Positions 19,476-32,676 are shown, counted from the first letter of the stretch. The stretch: DNA of 64,000 bases from Pyrus communis (GCF_963583255.1 NC_084810.1:8897751-8961750), one strand, 5' to 3'. The notes: generated by a model from the letters alone, not told the origin. Made by a program: numbers and translations.

Positions 19476-21674
19476 TGACACACTCCGACCGAAATCAAGG
19501 CGTGTTGGCCGTCATGTGAGAGTGACGTAACCATGTGCACAGTGTGAAAGCAAAATGATAAAGAGAAATACAAATAAATAAAAACCAAACTACTAGCAGT
19601 ACTAGCTAAGATAACATGCTAGTGCGAGAGTAAGTGTGAAATACACAACCAGAGCGTAAATAGCCTAAGTGCAGTCCGACTGGACAAGTACTAATTAAAC
19701 AACACCCAAAGGTGACCCTGCGTTTGTGAAATCTGTCAGAACCACCACTGGAATCCTCGTATGCCACCAACGATAACTTCTACCCAGAACCTGGAGGGGC
19801 GCAAAATAGAAAGTGTGAGTGGGCAAAAACAATGTTTTTCAAAATCATTTCATTTCTCAAAAGTTCTAACCCCTCGATGTAAAACCTGTATAATTTCCCA
19901 GAAAATATAATATATAACAATATATTCCACAACCATGCTCAGAATAGCAAAATTCATCATTATACCATGTCAAATATCTCAGCATAAAAATATATGTAAG
20001 CCAGATGATATCAATCAATGCAAATGATATGTCAGCCGGAGTCACCTAACGTGACCAATACAGCTAAATCTAGAGCTCAAATCCACATCTCAACAACTAT
20101 ACCTGCACACGAGTCGAAACCACCTAAAGTGGTCTGTACGACATGATTGGGTGTAAATAAATATGCTCAAGTGCTACAATCACGTGAAGACTATGTGAAT
20201 AATCGCGGGTCACCTACGAATCGGAACCACCTATAGTGGTTTGTACAATAGGACTATGCACCTAACTTGGATCCAAGATGAGCGTATGGTGCGGGAGGTG
20301 AACATCACGTGAAGGATTGTGCCCTAACTCTGGGCGGGAGTACTAACACGAGGGTGCAGGTTTATGAGCTCTCAATGCCTCTTAACATAATCATCATAAT
20401 GCAACTCATCATTATCAACACATAATCTCACCTGAAACTTACCTGAGCGCCCGCAACGTCAACAACCATAAACATAATCAATGATGCACATTTAAAGCAT
20501 AAGCATATTTGGCATGGCATTTCATTTCATCAAATCATTTAAATTCATTTTCTGGGAAAAATACCAAGTATATAGGTATATACGGAAAACCAAAAGCCCA
20601 CTCACTGGTATGTGGAAGGGTCATAGCCCCCAAGCCTCGATTGACTACGCTCGTCCTCAAGATAGGTCTCACCTATATGCAAAACAACTATATAAATGTT
20701 AATTTAAAGCACATAAACAAAACTAGGTAATAACTTCTCAAACATTGCTTAAATGGGGTGTTTGAATATACCAACGTGATCTACTCAACACCATAAACAT
20801 CCCCATATTTTTAAAATAATTTTTTGAACACCCACGCTCCAGCCACGCGCAGGCACACGTACTGGAACCCTAATGACGTTAGGGAATATTCCATCTAAAA
20901 GCAAGCATATTCCGTTAAAACTAACATGACGTCGTTAACTGTCGTTATGAATATTCCATTAAGATTAACGGAATATTCCCCTTTATTCTACGGCTAGTTG
21001 CCAGACTCTGTCGCCGTCGTCGGAAATGGGAAAAACTTCCATTCGTCATATCTAACTCGTTTCTCAACCAAAATTCACGAATTTTATGTCAAAATGAAGC
21101 TTAGGACAAGGGAAAGAAGTTTATACCACTTTGAAGCACCAAAAATGTTGGAATCTCGCCGGAGAAATCTCACAAAATTCGGCCAACTTTAGAACTTGCT
21201 ATCCTAACGTCCAAAATCCTTCAAACTTGCTCTCCGAGCTTCGTGAGAAAGTTCTAAAGCTCCCTACGACCTTAAAAACTCCTAAAAACCTCACAATAAT
21301 TAGTGCATGAATAGTGCATGAAATATGGGGTTAGGGTTCTTGAGGTTTTTGAAGGTTTCAAGTCTCACAAATGATATATATGAACTCAGAAACTTGCAAG
21401 GAGTTTGAATCTTACCTTCTAGACATTGATTCGTGCGTGAATGGTTGGTTTTGAAGTTCGTTCATACAATTGCAAATGAATGGAAGAAATCCGAGAGGAA
21501 AGAGAGAGAGGGTCAACGGGAGAGAAAGATAGGGTGTGAGTGTATGGTTCAGATGGCAGCCAACCAAAAACAAAAGAAAACAACTAAACAACACCCCTGC
21601 ACGCCAACTAACATCCAAGGGCAATTTAGTCTTTTCACACCTACGGTACAAAAAGTTCGGAACGAACTGTCACA
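19476..21674. mobile_element. Solo LTR, 2,199 bp, target duplication ATTAA
   Basis: Starts TGACACACTCCGACC and ends GAACTGTCACA. ATTAA flanks both sides (19471-19475 and 21675-21679). It shares order and wording with the LTR at 21735: GAGGGGCGCAAAA, GTGTGAGTGGGCAAAAACAA, GTCAGCCGGAGTCACCTAACGTGACC, GTCTGTACGACA-type repeats, CTGGGAAAA.TA, ACTCACTGGTATGT, then a run of GGAATATTCC motifs near 20880-20980. No internal retrotransposon region remains. Short frames here are non-genic. Confidence 0.85.
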
Positions 21675-23126
21675 ATTAATATCTAAACTTTAAACGTCAA
21701 ATTATAAGCTTATCGTATTGTATCAAGGATTTGTTGACATACCCCGATCGAGATCAGAGCATGTTGGGCGTCACGTGGAAGTGACGTAACCATGTGCACA
21801 GTGCGGAACCTTATAAAATAATAATAAAAGTAGTACGAATAAATAAAAACCAGCTATACACATTGTAAAAACATACATGTGCAAGCGTAAGTGTGAAAAC
21901 AAAGTTCAGAGCTCGAAGACCTAATGCAGTCCGGGAGAAAATAACGCTACACAAGCACACCTAAAGGTGGTCCTACACTAGTAATAATCTGTCAGATATG
22001 TCGGGGAAATCCTCAGGGAAGCCACCAAAAGTGCTAGCCAACTAGAACTTGGAGGGGCGCAAAACAAAAAGTGTGAGTGGGCAAAAACAAAACTTTTCAA
22101 AAACCATTTCATAAACAAAGTTCTAACCCTTCGCCGTAAAACCTGTATACTTCCCAAAAAAATAGAATATACATACATATATATATATATATAAGTCATG
22201 CTCATAAATATGCCATGTCAAAGCCTCGAAGTAAAATGCAAGTGCTCAGGTAATGTTAAATCAATATCATGTAATCTGTCAGCCGGAGTCACCTAACGTG
22301 ACCTGTACGGCTGAATCTAGAGCTCAAATCCCCATCTCACTAACTATACCTGCACACGAGTCGGAACTACCTAAAGTGGTCTGTACGACAAGACTGGGTG
22401 TATAATAAGTACGCTCGAGTGCTACAATCACGTGAAGGCTGGGCGAATAATCGCGGGTCACCTACGAGTCGGAACCACCTAAAGTGGTCTGTACGACAGG
22501 ACTGTGCACCTAACTTGGAACCAAGGTGAGCGTGTGGTGTGGGAGGTGAACATCACGTGAAAGACCGTGCCCAACTCTGGGCGGGAGCACTAACACCGGG
22601 GGTGCAGGTTATGATCTCTCTGTGTATCTCACATTGCTACTGAACATAAACGTAAACCATACTTACCTGGCACTTACCTGTGCGTCCACAGCACCAATAC
22701 ACATATATATGTATGCAACTAATAATGCGTAAATAAATGGCAAACAATAAGCATGGCATATAAACGAATAAATGTTTCACTTCACTTTCTGGGAAAAGTA
22801 TGAGTATATAGGTATATACGGAAAACCAAAAGCCAACTCACTGGTATGTAGAAGGGTCGTAACCCCTTTGCCTCGAGTGACCGCGCTTGTCCTCAAGATA
22901 GGCATCACCTATATGCGAAACAACTATAAAAACGTTAATTTTAAAGCACATAACCAACATCACGAAATAACTTCTCATACAATGCTCAAATGGGGTGTAT
23001 GAATACACCAACGTGATCTACTCAACCTCAGGAACATCCCCATATTTTTAGAAAAATTTTCCACCGCCGCATGCGCCCCCACGCGCCGGCCACGCGCAGG
23101 CACGTGCCTGGCACACTGACGGCGTC

Positions 23127-24462
23127 TGTGATATCCCGTCCCCAAAATTATTATTTTATTTTATTCTTGACGTATTTCGAAGATTTGATTGGGACTAGTT
23201 CTTTATTTCTCCAAATTTGAGAAAAACGAAGTGAGGGTTACTTTAGTCATTTCCAATTTTCTCGACCTTTTCGGTCAACTCTTGAATTGGTTAGGTAGAG
23301 TTCGATTCCATTAGCGCGTAGGTGTAAACAGATCTTATTTCCGAGTCCGAACGGAGAAGTTAAAGTCGTTTAAAGTTGGTGGCATTTTGTTAATATTACC
23401 AAAATGTTATAAATGGGAGGGAAACCTCCAGAAAAGGAGGAGGGTTTTTCAGAAAATGGGAAATGGAAACTGAACTAACCCGTTTTAGGGGGAAATTTGA
23501 CCCATAAACCCACCAAACTTGACCCGCTTGTATCTTTTTCATCCGAACTCCGTTTTGGATGATCTTGGTGTCCATGGAAAGCTCTTGACGAGCCCTACAT
23601 CTCTGTGGTGTTAGATTTTCCCATTTCTTTTCCATCTTTGCAGCTCGAGGTCGCAAAGTCCACGACTTTTCCGGCGGTTTTATCATTTTTCCGGCGATTC
23701 CGGCAACGATTTTCTGCGAGTGAGGTATGAAACTTCATCTACTCTTCATAATCTTCAAGTGGGTATGCTTAGTTTGTGCTTTCGTATTCATTTTAGAGTT
23801 GGGTGTTTAGAACCCTAGAAATCCAGTTTTCTCCGGTGAAATTGGACGGTTTCCGGTTAGAATTTGTCGTCGGCCTAGTTGTGAAAAGCGTTTCCCTTGT
23901 TGAGCTCTAGCTACCACGTAAATTTGAGCTCATCTAGTTAATGTTGAAATTCGGGGTTTGTAAACCCTCCACCTTGACTTCCACCGCATGTGGCGGTGCG
24001 TGGGATTGTTCACGAGTGTTGTCTAGGTTTCAAATACCTTCTAGTGACCATGTGAACCTATGTCTAGCTTGGTTGCCAAAGATTCAATTGTTGGGTGTGG
24101 TGATCAATTTGGACCGCCATTTGTTTGTGTGATTGACGACAATTCGACCATTGGATCATAATGAAACTTTAGTATGTTATCCTCAAAGCATAATGTGGAC
24201 TTTGGGAAGTTATGGATCATAAATCTGATTTGCGGATTGTTGTGGACCCCATCGTTGACCGAGAGTTGAATTGTGGTCAACATGTCTCGGAACGTTCTAA
24301 ATAATAAAATTAGTACTAGGGGAGACTTAAGTGAAGTCTAATGGGCCTACATTGGTTAGAGAGTGACTTGAACATATGTGGTATGGTTATTATCTTGATT
24401 TCTTATATTGGTATCATCTGTGAATTTTACTTGGTCTTATAATGTGATTCTATTGAAATGTG

Positions 24463-24499
<37 letters not shown>

Positions 24500-27039
24500 T
24501 TATATTTAGCCATAGACCTATGTTTATCAAACATGATTTGGCTTGTGTACTGATGATGATCGTGATATGTGAATTGACGTGCATATTCGAAAGGTGGTTG
24601 ATTTACATAGATAGTAGGATATGATGAAATGTGAGTGACTTTAATTTATGTGAATATGAAATGGTTTTATAATCATTTTTCCTATAAATTGTTAAGTTTC
24701 ATATTTAGCCAATGATATAGTTATATGAAGGGGGATTTGACGTGCATATTGGAAATATGGTTTGTTTTGTATGATTGGCTTGATTTGATGAGGTGAGGGC
24801 TAGTGGTGGATCGTTAACCCATTGTCATGGGGTTTGTTGCTTTGAAACATGTGTCAATGCTCGTTTCATTATTTCATTTCTTGTTTCGTTGAGCCTTTAT
24901 AACTTGAGTAACTTGATTTATGTGTTGTTTCAATTGATTGGTGGTTATGCAATGTACTCTGCGATTCCGTTGAGTGACGGTCTGGAATCGTATCTTGGTT
25001 TGGATTCCGTTGAGTGATGGTCCGGAATCCTTCCTACTCCACTCTGCGATTCCGTTGAGTGATGGTCAGGAATCGTATCTTGGTTTGGGTTCCGTTGAGT
25101 GATGGTCCGGAATCCCTTTTACTCCGCGTTCCCGTTGAGTGATGGTCTGGGATTGTATCCACCTTAGTTCATGGAGTTTAGTTTGAGATGGTTGCAAAGT
25201 GTAGGCTTTGGATGAACAGTGTCGCCCTAATTCTACTTTCATTGTGTGTATGTGAATATGGGTGTGAGATGTTATGGTCGTTTGAAATGAACTTTTGGAT
25301 GTCTGGGTGCCTCCCTCGGAGTTTTCAAAAGTTTGGTATTGATTTCCTATGAAAGATTTATATTCAAGGTTTATAAATTATGATTGATGGCTAGTTTTAT
25401 TATTGTATCACGTGCTTATTTTATTGTCCCTCACCCGAGCCTCTCAGCTTATCTGAGTGCCTGAATTGCCAGTGCACCAATTCCATAATATTTGGCATTG
25501 ACTTTACATATGACAGGTCTGGGTAGATTATGAGAAACCGCTTGATATTTTGGTTCCGTGGTGTGGTCCGGAACCCAATGTTGTTGGATTCCGTTGAGTG
25601 GTCCGCAATCCTTGCTCTTGTTCATTCCGTAAGGTGATCTTAGAATCCTAAATTCGAGTAGATGGGAATTATCCACAATAGATATTGTGAAAATAAATTA
25701 GAATTACCATGTTATTATTCTTAACCCAAATTGGGAATTATGTAGAGTTCTTTAATTAAATTCGTGAAATGATATGTTATCTCACTGATTGATTAACGTA
25801 ATTAAATATTAATATTGTGCTTCGTAATTCCTTGATATGTTACAAGCTATGGATCGGAATATAATGTTGGAAGCATAGTGATTGGTATGATGAAGTGAAA
25901 TGTGATTTAACTTGGGTATTGGAAATGGTTATGACACATGATTGTAATGCATATTGAATTACTTGAGAGATGTGAGGTCTAGTAATGGACCGATAAGCCA
26001 TTGTGATATGGATTTGTTGCTCGAGATTGTTTCGTTGATTTTTTGGGAATTGAGTAACTTGAATCATGTTTTGTTCCTTCGAGCCATTGTTATGTTTCTT
26101 GGACTTCCGTTCAGTTCTGTTGTGTGGTCCGGAACTGAGTTCGGCTTGGATTCCGTTGAGTGATGGTCCGGAATCATATCTTGATTTGGATCCTGTTGAG
26201 TGATGGTCCGGAATCCCCTTTGATGCCTTGATTTCGTTGGGTGGTCCAAAATTTCCCTTTTTCAAAGATGTAGTCTTCGGTCGAACTGTGTCACTCTAGC
26301 CCACGTGTTTCAACGTGTTGTATGTGTTATTGATGATGTGATGGTTGGCATTCTTATTTGACGGGATTGTGGAATGACGTTGGATATGAGTGTGGTTATC
26401 TTGAGTATTTTAGTTGATTAATATTTCTAGAGAATCATGTGTACTTTGTTAATTCTTAACTATGTTACACACTATGAAATGCGATTTTATGTGGAAAACG
26501 TGATGAATTACGTGATGGATGAAGTGGAAAGGTTAATCGTCATGTGGCATTGTTATGTTGGATATCAGGATTAGACTTGTTGATAAATGTGGCTAGAGAA
26601 TGGTATTGTGCTTCGTTGGTTCTTGAAGTGATATATGTTGTGAATTGCGGTATCATGTTGCAACATAATGATTTATATATACTTGGAGGGGAAATCATGT
26701 TTTTCAGATGGGTTTGTTATGTAACCCTGAGTCTAGTATTTTCATGCTTGTCAAGTTCTATTGCTTGATTGAGAAATGTTATACCTTTCGATTTAATCGG
26801 ACTGTGTTATATGTCAATTATTGTGCATGACGAACTACGAATGGCTTGATCCCTGTTAAGGGTACGTAGACAGTCTAACGGGGAGGTTAGATGCAGCCAT
26901 AAAACATACGAAAAATAACTATGCGATTCGATTTTTGAGTTGTGCTTGCCCATATCCCGAAGGTGGGATATGATAGGTACGGATTTTTGGTGACGTCATG
27001 TGTCAATTCTGGACGTATGTCGGGGATTGGGCTAGGACA
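23127..27039. mobile_element. Nested solo LTR, 3,913 bp, target duplication GCGTC
   Basis: Starts TGTGATATCCCGTCCCC and ends GGGCTAGGACA. GCGTC flanks both sides exactly (23122-23126 and 27040-27044), and on both sides lies the sequence of the older LTR it interrupts. The interior includes repeated GATTCCGTTGAGTGATGGTC motifs. No gag or pol frames are present. It is likely from a long-LTR Ty3/Gypsy family; that is inference from length. Confidence 0.85.
24960..25155. repeat. Minisatellite within the nested LTR (CCGTTGAGTGATGGTC motif)
   Basis: Five or so diverged copies of a unit of about 35-45 bases containing TTCCGTTGAGTGATGGTC.GGAATC. Further copies occur at about 25545-25640 and 26105-26250, so the motif has spread within the same LTR. 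Confidence 0.7.
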
Positions 27040-27866
27040 GCGTCAGTTAACGCCGTCAGGAATATTCTGTTAACTTTAACGGATTCCGTTAACGCCGTTA
27101 GGAATATTCCGTCCAAACTGACGAAATATTCCGTCGTCTTCTCCGGTGAGGCTCCGACGCCGGAAAATCGGGTAATTTTCAAAACCTTGTAACTTCTTCG
27201 TTTTTCAACCAAATTTCACAAAATTGGTACCAAAATGAAGCTTACAACGAGAGGAACAAATCCATACCACTTTCAAGTGCTAAAACACACGGAATCTCGC
27301 CGGGAAAACACCACCAACTCCAGCCAACCTTGTAACTCACGATCCCGACGTCCAAAACCATCAAAGGAACCACCCCGAGCCTCCTAAGGACCTCACCAAG
27401 CTTCCTACAAGCTTGAAATTGCCAAAAACACAAGAATTAACGTGTGCATGAACAGTGACCAAATCGGGGTATCCCGAGTTCAACGTGAAAACAAAGGTAT
27501 CCTTACCTGAAATGGGTATGGTTGAACTCCTACGGACCTCACGAGCACGAATATGTAGTTTGTTTCCTCGATCTATGAAGGTTTGGTGTGTTTTTGGGTG
27601 TGTCCGTACGTATGGGAATGGAAATGGGAAAGAGAGAGAGAAAGGGACAGGGCACGGGACAGGGAAAGGGTGAGGGTGTGTGTGTGGTCCACAACCAGCC
27701 AAACCAAGCTCAAAAACAACCACACAACGAAACAAACATACTAGGGGCAAAATTGTCATTTCAACCCTACGGTTCGAAAATCCGGAACAGGCTGTCACAT
27801 TTGTCACTTGTTTTTTTTTTTTTTTTTTTTTTTTTAAACACACAACTCTGACATATGCCTCATACC

Positions 27867-27871
<5 letters not shown>

Positions 27872-27897
<26 letters not shown>
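27872..27897. repeat. (AT)n microsatellite
   Basis: About a dozen AT dinucleotides immediately outside the second solo LTR. Similar runs occur at 24466-24495. Confidence 0.8.
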
Positions 27898-27935
27898 ATG
27901 TATTAAATACCAAAAATGTATTTATTACTAATGAG

Positions 27936-28966
27936 GGTGTATTCAATTGAGATTTAGAGGGATTTTAATTCTATTAATGAATCTAAGGGTATTCAATTAG
28001 AATTTTACGTGATTCTCTGGAATTCAATCAGGATTTTAAGATAATTTATTAAAATTCTTAGAAATCTGAGTGTATTCAATTAAGATTTTATGGAAATTTA
28101 TAACATTCCGGGTGTATTCAATTAGAATTTGATTTTAAAGAAATTGAAAAAGTTGGGGAATTTGAGAGATTTCGTAAATATTTTAAGCATTAACAAATCT
28201 CACATTTCCCCATGAGATTTTGAGGGAATTGAATCAAAATTTTACATGGAATCTATACAAATAAACTCCATACAAATGGGGAAAAAATACTGTAAACTAA
28301 TAGGGATGTATTCAATTGAGAATTTGCAAGACTTTAATGGATTTATAAATCCATGGATTTTTATAGAGTTTAATTGATTTGTAGAGATTTCATATAAATT
28401 TTTTATTCAATTCCCTCAAAATTTCATAGGGAGAGGTAAGATTTATGGATGCTTAAAATATACTACGAAATCTCTCCAATTCCCTCTAATTCCTCAACTT
28501 TCTCAAATTCTTTAAAATCAATTTCTAATTGAATATATCTGGAATGTTATAAACTTCTTTAAAATCCTAATTGAATACACCCGGATTTCTAAGGATTTTA
28601 ATAAACTATCTTAAAATTCTGATTGAATACACTTTGAATTTCAGAGAATCACTTAAAATTCTAATTGAATACCCCTAGATTCGTTAAAAGAATTAAAATC
28701 CCTCAAAATCCCATTTGAATTTCGGGTGTATTCAATTAAAAATTGATTTTAAAGAATTTGAAAAAGTTGAGGAATTCGAGGGAACTTGAGAGATTTCAAA
28801 ATGTGTTTTAAGCATCTACAAATCTCATCTCTTCCTATGAGATTTTCGAGGGAATTGAATCAAAATTTTACATAGAATATCTACAAATCAATTAAACTCC
28901 ATAAAATTCTATGGATTTATAAATCCATTAAAATTTCTCAAATTCTCAATTGAATACACTCTCCTA
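27936..28966. mobile_element. Three-armed palindromic repeat (foldback/MITE cluster)
   Basis: Arm 1 (27936-28300) and arm 2 (28303-28720) are inverted copies of each other over about 350-400 bp. Arm 3 (28725-28966) repeats the inner half of arm 1 in direct orientation. Every arm is itself studded with GTGTATTCAATT-type motifs (27936, 28072, 28107, 28303, 28725 forward; AATTGAATACAC-type at 28569, 28622, 28945 reverse). No coding frame. It looks like nested insertions of one TIR family into its own copies. Confidence 0.65.
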
Positions 28967-29507
28967 AAGCATAACTTGATTTCGTCATAGTGGGAAAATA
29001 AACAATTTTACAAAGTAATTGTTACTTGAATTCCTCATAGTGGGCAAAGAAAAAATAAATTTACGAAGTAATTGCTGTGGGATCAAAATTCCATTAAAAT
29101 CAATGCCACAAATAAAATTAATACATATTCCAGAAAGTGCTATACCAAAAAGCCCCCCTTGCCTGCAGAGCACATAACCCAGAACGCCAACAACCAAAAA
29201 CGGGATATGTCACTGATTTTTTCTATCCTTTTCTGTTTGGAATGAATGGAAACCACATGGTAAATTCTTGAAAATGAAAAATGGTTGCCCTTCGATTATT
29301 CATCTCTAAATATTGGTGGTACATGAGTAGTTACTGTCGAATCTCAATCTCCCACTAAAGTGAGATCAGATCGTGGAAATCCTTAAGAGAAAACTACTAA
29401 CTTGTTTGAGTTTTTTCTCCGTCATCTTTGAAGGTTGAACACATAACCTTTTTTTTTTCCTTATTATGTTTCCTATAAAATTGAGTCATAAGCAAGATAG
29501 TCTTTAA

Positions 29508-29833
29508 GATTGGCACAACTCCACATTTTGGTCCCTGAGATTTAAAATTGATAGAAGTGTTCCTTGAGTTTACTCACCATCAATCATTTTAGTCATTTCG
29601 TGAAAAATCTCCATTCAATAAGGATCAAAATGACAAAAAATACCCTCAATTTTTATCAAATTATTTTGGCCCATTGTTTATAAAATTTTGAGGGTATATT
29701 TGTCATTTTGAACTTTATTTTAAAAAAAAATTCACAGAATGACCAAAATAATTAATGATGGGTAAATTCAAGAACCACTTCTACTGATTTCAAATCTCAG
29801 GTACGGATCAAAATGAGAAATTATGTCAATACC
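29508..29833. mobile_element. MITE-like inverted repeat, about 325 bp
   Basis: The left arm (TTTTGGTCCCTGAGATTTAA, AGAAGTGTTCCTTGAGTTTA) pairs with the reverse complement of the right arm (TTTTGATCCGTACCTGAGAT, AGAAGTGGTTCTTGAATTTA). The arms extend about 120 bp with CTCAAAATTTTAT/AATACCCTCAA near the centre. Confidence 0.6.
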
Positions 29834-30508
29834 ATAGACGATTTTGACTAATGTCTGTACTGAAGAGAAATGTGAGATCTAGATGAGGATAAGAATATCG
29901 TGTAACTATTTGAAATGAATTGGAATGATAACTTCTTCGTGCCAACAAAATTAAAACAAAATAAATAAAGTCACTACAAGGTTTTATTGCTATTCCACCC
30001 TATGAAATCATTGCCTCCTTACCTACATCCATTATTCATTGGCCCTCAACACTCAACCCCTGTCTTCGTCCACCCAAACCAAAATTCCCAACCCAAAGCA
30101 GTGAATATAACTCACCAACAAACAAAGTAAATCATATCATAAATTAACAACCAAGAAAAAGGAGATCTATTATTCTGCTCAGAGCCCCAACATTGAATTT
30201 AAAAATTTTTTTAAAAAAAAAATGTAGGAGTGTGGATTTTGGTCATGCCACACAAAGGCTAACCTTAATAATTTAGTATAGAATTTGTGATAAATTGGCG
30301 TCGAATTTAAGATTTTATTAACTTACAAATAAAGATGATTATCACTCAATTGTAATATGTAAACTTGAACACATAAAAAAACCAACAAAACAAAATTGAT
30401 ATTGAATTCGTGATAATTTGGTGTCGAATTTAGGACACCGTTTGACTTTGACATAAAAATAAAAAGAACAAAAAATAATCATTTTGCAAAATAACATAAA
30501 ACATTTAG

Positions 30509-31075
30509 GGCCTGTTTGGTATCATATTTAAAATTTTTATCATTTCTCAAAACATTTCTTGAAAACAATTTTATTTAAGACTTAAAAACTTGATTGGTTT
30601 GCGATTTAAAAATTTTAAATCTTACAACTTAAACTAGATAAAGAGATCTAAAAAGAGGAGTCGCAGGAGAGGGAGAAACAGGAGAGAGGAGGAAAGAAAG
30701 TAAGACATGATTGAAGGAAAGAGAAAGAAGAGAGGTTCAGACGAGATTGAGAGGAAGAGGAGTGAGAAAAAGAATCGAGAGAATGAAGAGAGCTAATTGG
30801 AGGAGCGACGAAAAGGTAAAAAAAAAGAGGAGAGAGAAAGAAGAAAAGATAGAGAGATAGATTTAGAATGAAAGGGGATGAGGGAGAGAAAAGAAATGAG
30901 TAAGTTTAAATTTAAAATCTCTAAAAACTCACTTTTTATGTTTTTATATAATATACTATATTTTTGAGTTAATTTTTTAAAATAGTCATACCAAACATGT
31001 TTTTAAGGTCTAAAACTTGAAATTTTTTTTTCAATTTAAAAAATTAGATTCAAATAAAATACCAAACATGTTTTT
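30509..31075. mobile_element. Probable non-autonomous TIR element with GA-rich core
   Basis: Left end GGCCTGTTTGGTATCATATT; the right side shows the inverse of CATGTTTGGTATTTTATTTG and a nearby second copy (CATGTTTGGTATGACTATTT). The interior (30640-30900) is a GA-rich tract. CTGTTTGGTA ends are typical of hAT-type MITEs. Confidence 0.45.
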
Positions 31076-31603
31076 AGATTTGGAACACGATGGAAAAGCC
31101 GAAAAGGGAAGAAACGAAAATTCATAATTTACGAAACTTGAAAAAAAAAAAAAAAAGGGGGGGAGGATGAGAATGATAAAAGGAAGAAGCAAAGAAATCG
31201 AGTCCGGGTCGGTTTGTGGGGGCAACAGAAGCTACACTAATCGAGAAAGGAAGGAACAAAGAAACCAAAGAAAAAGAAACAACCAAAATACCCTATTTCT
31301 TTTCTTTGACCCGGAAAAAAGTAAAATAATAATAATAATAATCCCAGAAACCAAAAACCAAAAAAATCAGAAAAATCATTATTATTTATATATTTTTTGT
31401 GTAGAAGAGAAGGTGGTGCTGGTGCCATCCAGTTCTTCTCCCACCCATCCCTCTAAGCAAACCTTCCCCCATATACTCTCTCTCTCCCTCTCTCTCCTCT
31501 TCCTATCTCTGCAAAACCCATCTTTCAATTTTCCCAATCCAAATCTCTCAAACACCCAATTCTTTCTATGACCATCAGACTCTAAAAAGCCCGATTCTTG
31601 GCC

Positions 31604-32296
31604 ATGAGGAGGGGAAGAGGAGCCGCTACGAGACCCGCAGCGCCGCCGGCCGAACCCACCGGATCCAGACCCTGTATTGGAAAAGAGGTTCGGTACCGAG
31701 GGGTTCGGAAAAGACCGTGGGGCCGGTTTGCTGCCGAGATCCGTGACCCGTGGAAGAAGACCCGGGTCTGGCTCGGCACCTTCGACTCAGCTGAAGACGC
31801 CGCCCAAGCCTACGATGCCGCCGCTCGTATCCTCCGCGGCCCCAAGGCCAAGACCAACTTCCAGATCTCATGTGCTTACCCTTCCTTTTACAACAACCCT
31901 ACCGACCCGGCTATCGAGGCTAAGCTTTTTGGGTCGGGTTACGGGTTTCAGGACCATCCGGCTGTAGATCCGCAGAGACCCGCATCCAGCAGCCTGAGCT
32001 CCACCGTGGAGTCGTTCAGTGGGCCCCGGCCGCCGCTTCAATCGACGACGGTCGCTGCCGAGTTGACGCGGCGGAAACGACAGCCGAGGACGCCGCCCGT
32101 GGTTCCCGAGGACTGCCACAGCGACTGCGACTCGTCTTCATCGGTAGTAGAGGACGACGGGGATTTCGTCGCGTCGTCGTCGTTTCGCAAGGCCCCGCTG
32201 CCCTTCGATCTAAATTTCCCACCGTTGGATGTGGATGGGGAGTCGGGCGGTGGGGTGGACGGTCAGGATCTTCGATGTACGGCTCTATGCCTCTGA
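31604..32296 (+). CDS. AP2/ERF transcription factor with EAR repressor motif (ERF group VIII, ERF3/ERF7-like)
   Basis: Single exon, 230 residues, starting at the ATG of ATGAGGAGGGG; an in-frame TTG two codons upstream is not a plausible start. The N-terminus ([11 protein letters not shown]) is typical of this ERF group. One AP2/ERF DNA-binding domain spans about 29-86 ([41 protein letters not shown]), with the Ala and Asp positions typical of ERF rather than DREB proteins, so GCC-box binding is expected. A Ser/Asp-rich acidic stretch ([16 protein letters not shown]) precedes the EAR motif DLNFPP at about 202-207, which recruits co-repressors. The tail is DLRCTALCL. It likely acts in the nucleus as a repressor in ethylene or stress signalling. 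Coding GC is much higher than the flanks. The 5' leader has CT repeats near 31476-31500. Intact. Confidence 0.95.
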   Translation: MRRGRGAATRPAAPPAEPTGSRPCIGKEVRYRGVRKRPWGRFAAEIRDPWKKTRVWLGTFDSAEDAAQAYDAAARILRGPKAKTNFQISCAYPSFYNNPTDPAIEAKLFGSGYGFQDHPAVDPQRPASSSLSSTVESFSGPRPPLQSTTVAAELTRRKRQPRTPPVVPEDCHSDCDSSSSVVEDDGDFVASSSFRKAPLPFDLNFPPLDVDGESGGGVDGQDLRCTALCL

Positions 32297-32561
32297 TTGT
32301 TCGTTGTTATTTTAATGCCGTTGATCGTTTGATGAAGCATTATGATCGATGATTCAATTTTTTCACTTCTAAAAAAAATCTAAATTTTCTCCTTTTATTT
32401 TTGTTGTATGATGACAAGCATGGTGTTTGATGAGAATTACTTTTTCAATTTTCTCATTTTATAAACCAAAAAAAAAAAAAAAAAAAACAATTGAGAATCT
32501 TGTTTTTATGTAACCCTCATTAGGATTTGTGCACGATTATTGTTCTGGGTTTTTTTAATAT

Positions 32562-32676
32562 AAAAGTGTTATTGACATTTTAAAAATCTCATTCTACACG
32601 TTTCGTGTATTTTTGTTTTCAAATATAGAAAGTTTGGAAGGTAAAATGAGATTTTTGAAGTGTTAATAACGATTTC
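32562..32676. mobile_element. Small MITE, 115 bp, 9-bp target duplication TTTTAATAT
   Basis: AAGTGTTATTGACATTTTAA and its inverted partner (AAGTGTTAATAACG read outward) enclose ATCTCATTCTACACG and AAAATGAGATTTTTGAAG. TTTTAATAT flanks both sides (32553-32561 and 32677-32685). A second member of the same family is at 50067-50198. Confidence 0.7.

Larger units (their letters stand above)
21735..27799. mobile_element. Second solo LTR of the same family, split by another LTR
   Basis: Starts TGACATACCCCGATC and ends CAGGCTGTCACA. TTTGT flanks both sides (21730-21734 and 27800-27804). It is interrupted at 23127-27039 by a different solo LTR. Removing that insertion and its 5-bp duplication leaves about 2.15 kb, matching the neighbour at 19476 in length and in internal blocks. 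The two family members are separate insertions: their target duplications differ and only 60 bp lies between them. GA-rich and T-rich tracts lie near the 3' side (27630-27670, 27811-27835). Confidence 0.85.

Noticed and set aside
19476..27799. One large LTR retrotransposon with the two similar LTRs as its ends
   Set aside because: Each LTR has its own different target duplication and only 60 bp lies between them.
27361..27843. Minus-strand 160-residue frame
   Set aside because: It starts in a poly-A/T tract, is Pro/Phe/His-repetitive, and lies within a solo LTR.
31598..31603. Extended start of the ERF gene two codons upstream
   Set aside because: The codon there is TTG; the ATG at 31604 gives the standard MRRGRG start.
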